A DNA stretch of 6,940 nt from the NCBI GenBank assembly GCA_026985685.1, contig JALSQA010000446.1:1-6940 (forward strand), in the 5' to 3' direction. This document shows, one piece after another, positions 5,777-6,940 of the stretch. The notes under the pieces are model-generated. The model did no database searches, was not told where the DNA came from, and saw only the letters and a program-made list of their open reading frames with translations. The stretch comes from Campylobacterales bacterium. GTDB taxonomy: Bacteria; Campylobacterota; Campylobacteria; Campylobacterales; QNZT01. The translations under genes and the position numbers were made by a program. The number at the start of each line of letters is the position of its first letter. The stretch's first letter is position 1.

Positions 5777-6757
5777 CTAATCTTCTGTAGTCTCTTTTAA
5801 GATATTTTCAAACTTCTTTTGAGCAGTAAGAAGTGCATCTTTTGACTCTTTGTCTTGTATATCTAAAGAGCTAATCCAGTTAACAACTGAAGCCCATCCA
5901 AAGTGTACTGTTTTATCACCTTTTTTCTTATACATATAAAATGAGCAAGGAGCAAATGCACCCATATTTGGATGTGTTTTTGAAACAGTATAAGCAACTG
6001 CTATTTTACAGATAGAGTAAACATCAAAGAAATCATAAGCATCATAACCTTTTTCTTTAAAATCTTCTCCCAAAGTATTAAAACCTGCAACAACAAAACC
6101 TTGTGTCTCTAATTCACCTTCAATTTCTGCCTGAAGATCTTCTTTTTCATCATCCAAATTTTTTGGTTTAACATCCATTTCCATTTCAAACTTTGCTACA
6201 AGTGGTGCATCAGGTTTTTTTATGCTGTAATTTAGTTTTTCAAATTTACCATTTGGCATAGCAGTTTTTAATGCTTCTTTTACCTCTTGACCTAATTTAA
6301 TCAAATCTTTATCATCTTCTGGAATTTTCGTAATTTTAGATATACCATGTATTGTCATAGATGAAACAGATATTGTTTTATCACCTTTTTTAGTATATAT
6401 TGACATACTAAGTGGTGTAAAAAGTGCCATTTGTGGATATTTTTTGATAAGAGCTAATGCAAGATCTGGTTTATGAACAACATATAAATTGAAAACATCA
6501 TAACCTGTTTTTTTATATCTTTTTGTAAAAGGGCTATTCATGTTATTGTTTGCTGTTACATAAAAACCTTTTTTTTCAAACGCTTTTTGTATAGTTGCAG
6601 GTGTTATTTTCCCATCTTTATTATCTGATACAAAAACCTGTACATCTTGCACACTTTGTGTCGCTTGTGCATTTTTTTCAACCGCTTTTGTATCTTTTGC
6701 CATTAAACTTGTCATAAGCAATGATACCGTGATCAAACCTTTTATAAAATTTCTCAT
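5777..6757 (-). CDS. Secreted protein with two DUF302-like domains
   Basis: A 326-residue protein with a clear signal peptide (basic MRNFIK, hydrophobic core to about 19, cleavage probably after A20). It is therefore periplasmic or anchored outside the cytoplasm. The mature part holds two related domains. Domain A covers about 51-140 (GFYV at 64-67, GYDVFNLY at 85-92, P108, TPLSMSIYTKKGDKTI at 114-129). Domain B covers about 208-300 (GFVV at 220-223, GYDAYDFF at 237-244, P263, APCSFYMYKKKGDKTV at 269-284). The pattern of a Cys before a helix, a second Cys in a xPC turn, then a strand matches my memory of DUF302 (COG3439), whose function is unknown. Domain B keeps both cysteines (C250, C271); domain A has H95 and L116 there. 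The start has AAGGA 6 nt upstream. It follows the MOSC gene by 15 nt and is probably cotranscribed with it. DUF302 membership was judged by eye. Confidence 0.85.
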   Translation of the reverse strand: MRNFIKGLITVSLLMTSLMAKDTKAVEKNAQATQSVQDVQVFVSDNKDGKITPATIQKAFEKKGFYVTANNNMNSPFTKRYKKTGYDVFNLYVVHKPDLALALIKKYPQMALFTPLSMSIYTKKGDKTISVSSMTIHGISKITKIPEDDKDLIKLGQEVKEALKTAMPNGKFEKLNYSIKKPDAPLVAKFEMEMDVKPKNLDDEKEDLQAEIEGELETQGFVVAGFNTLGEDFKEKGYDAYDFFDVYSICKIAVAYTVSKTHPNMGAFAPCSFYMYKKKGDKTVHFGWASVVNWISSLDIQDKESKDALLTAQKKFENILKETTED

Positions 6758-6772
6758 TTTACATCCTTTTTT

Positions 6773-6940
6773 TTAATATTTTATTTCACTATTATCATCA
6801 TTTAGAAGATAAATATTATCACTTATTTTAATCGTTCCACTTTGCACTACCCGAGCAAATATCCCTCTGTCATCTTTTAAAAGTTTTGGTAATTTTGAAT
6901 CAACTTTTGTAAGGCTTTTGCATAAAGTACAATTTTGGCT
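6773..6940 (-). CDS. MOSC-domain protein, C-terminal end only (5' part outside window)
   Basis: An open minus-strand frame runs from the right edge to TAA at 6775-6773, encoding 55 residues that look like the end of a MOSC domain. It has NCTLCKSL near the start (C4 and C7 of the visible part), then DDRGIFARVVQSGTIKISDN at 23-42, then a short hydrophobic strand IYLL. The G-I-F-A-R-V-x-x-x-G-x-I-x-x-x-D stretch corresponds to the final beta strands of MOSC proteins such as YiiM, whose members share a conserved cysteine and are linked to molybdenum-cofactor sulfur transfer or to cofactor-dependent reductases. Which of the two cysteines is the conserved one cannot be told from the fragment. The signal-peptide protein starts 15 nt downstream, so the two form an operon. 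Identification rests on a short fragment. Confidence 0.75.
   Translation of the reverse strand, partial: SQNCTLCKSLTKVDSKLPKLLKDDRGIFARVVQSGTIKISDNIYLLNDDNSEIKY

Noticed and set aside
6767..6774. Run of eight A (minus strand) between the MOSC stop and the next start, considered as a phase-variable tract
   Set aside because: It lies at and after the MOSC stop codon and before the next ribosome site, so changes in length would not shift a reading frame; an A-rich stretch before a ribosome site is ordinary here.
1..6940. Search for CRISPR arrays, insertion sequences, tRNA or rRNA genes and defence or toxin-antitoxin genes
   Set aside because: No spaced direct repeats, terminal inverted repeats, transposase-like frames or structured RNA genes were seen; all stretches over 130 nt are accounted for by genes.

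Overview
The window is strongly AT-rich (about two thirds A+T by eye), with tightly packed genes and short intergenic gaps. It most likely comes from the Campylobacterota (the Sulfurimonas, Sulfurospirillum or Arcobacter type of free-living epsilonproteobacteria). This placement is inferred from composition, the form of the chemoreceptor tip, the split Aer-like PAS/chemoreceptor pair and the FliA-type promoter. No rRNA or other marker gene is present to confirm it.

Layout. (1) Positions 1-1435, minus strand: a two-gene chemotaxis operon. A 128-residue PAS protein very like the FAD-binding PAS domain of Aer is followed 15 nt later by a methyl-accepting chemotaxis protein without membrane segments, cut by the left edge. 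A close match to a sigma-28 promoter precedes the PAS gene. (2) Positions 1436-1561: a divergent promoter region, sigma-28 type leftward and extended -10 type rightward. (3) Positions 1562-3443, plus strand: moaD, moaE and moeA, the two subunits of molybdopterin synthase and the molybdenum insertase. They are separated by 2 and 8 nt. (4) Positions 3445-5733, plus strand: a small membrane protein of unknown function starting 1 nt after moeA, then a membrane-anchored FMN/iron-sulfur protein of the glutamate synthase family. A hairpin overlaps the ribosome binding site of the latter. (5) Positions 5734-6940: an 11-bp terminator hairpin, then two minus-strand genes converging on it. These are a secreted protein with two divergent DUF302-like repeats and, upstream, the last 55 codons of a MOSC-domain protein cut by the right edge.

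How the parts fit. The middle of the window assembles molybdenum cofactor: MoaD and MoaE put the dithiolene sulfurs onto the pterin and MoeA inserts molybdate. The MOSC protein at the right edge belongs to a family tied to molybdenum cofactor sulfur chemistry or to cofactor-dependent reductases, so cofactor genes lie on both sides of the glutamate synthase-like gene. The chemotaxis pair is a separate unit and probably senses redox or energy state.

I see no mobile element, CRISPR array, RNA gene or defence system. The less ordinary points are: the split soluble Aer-like receptor with its sigma-28 promoter; the MoaD Gly-Gly codons doubling as the moaE Shine-Dalgarno sequence; the widened cysteine spacing and membrane anchor of the glutamate synthase-like protein; the hairpin over its start; and the loss of both conserved cysteines from one of the two DUF302-like repeats.
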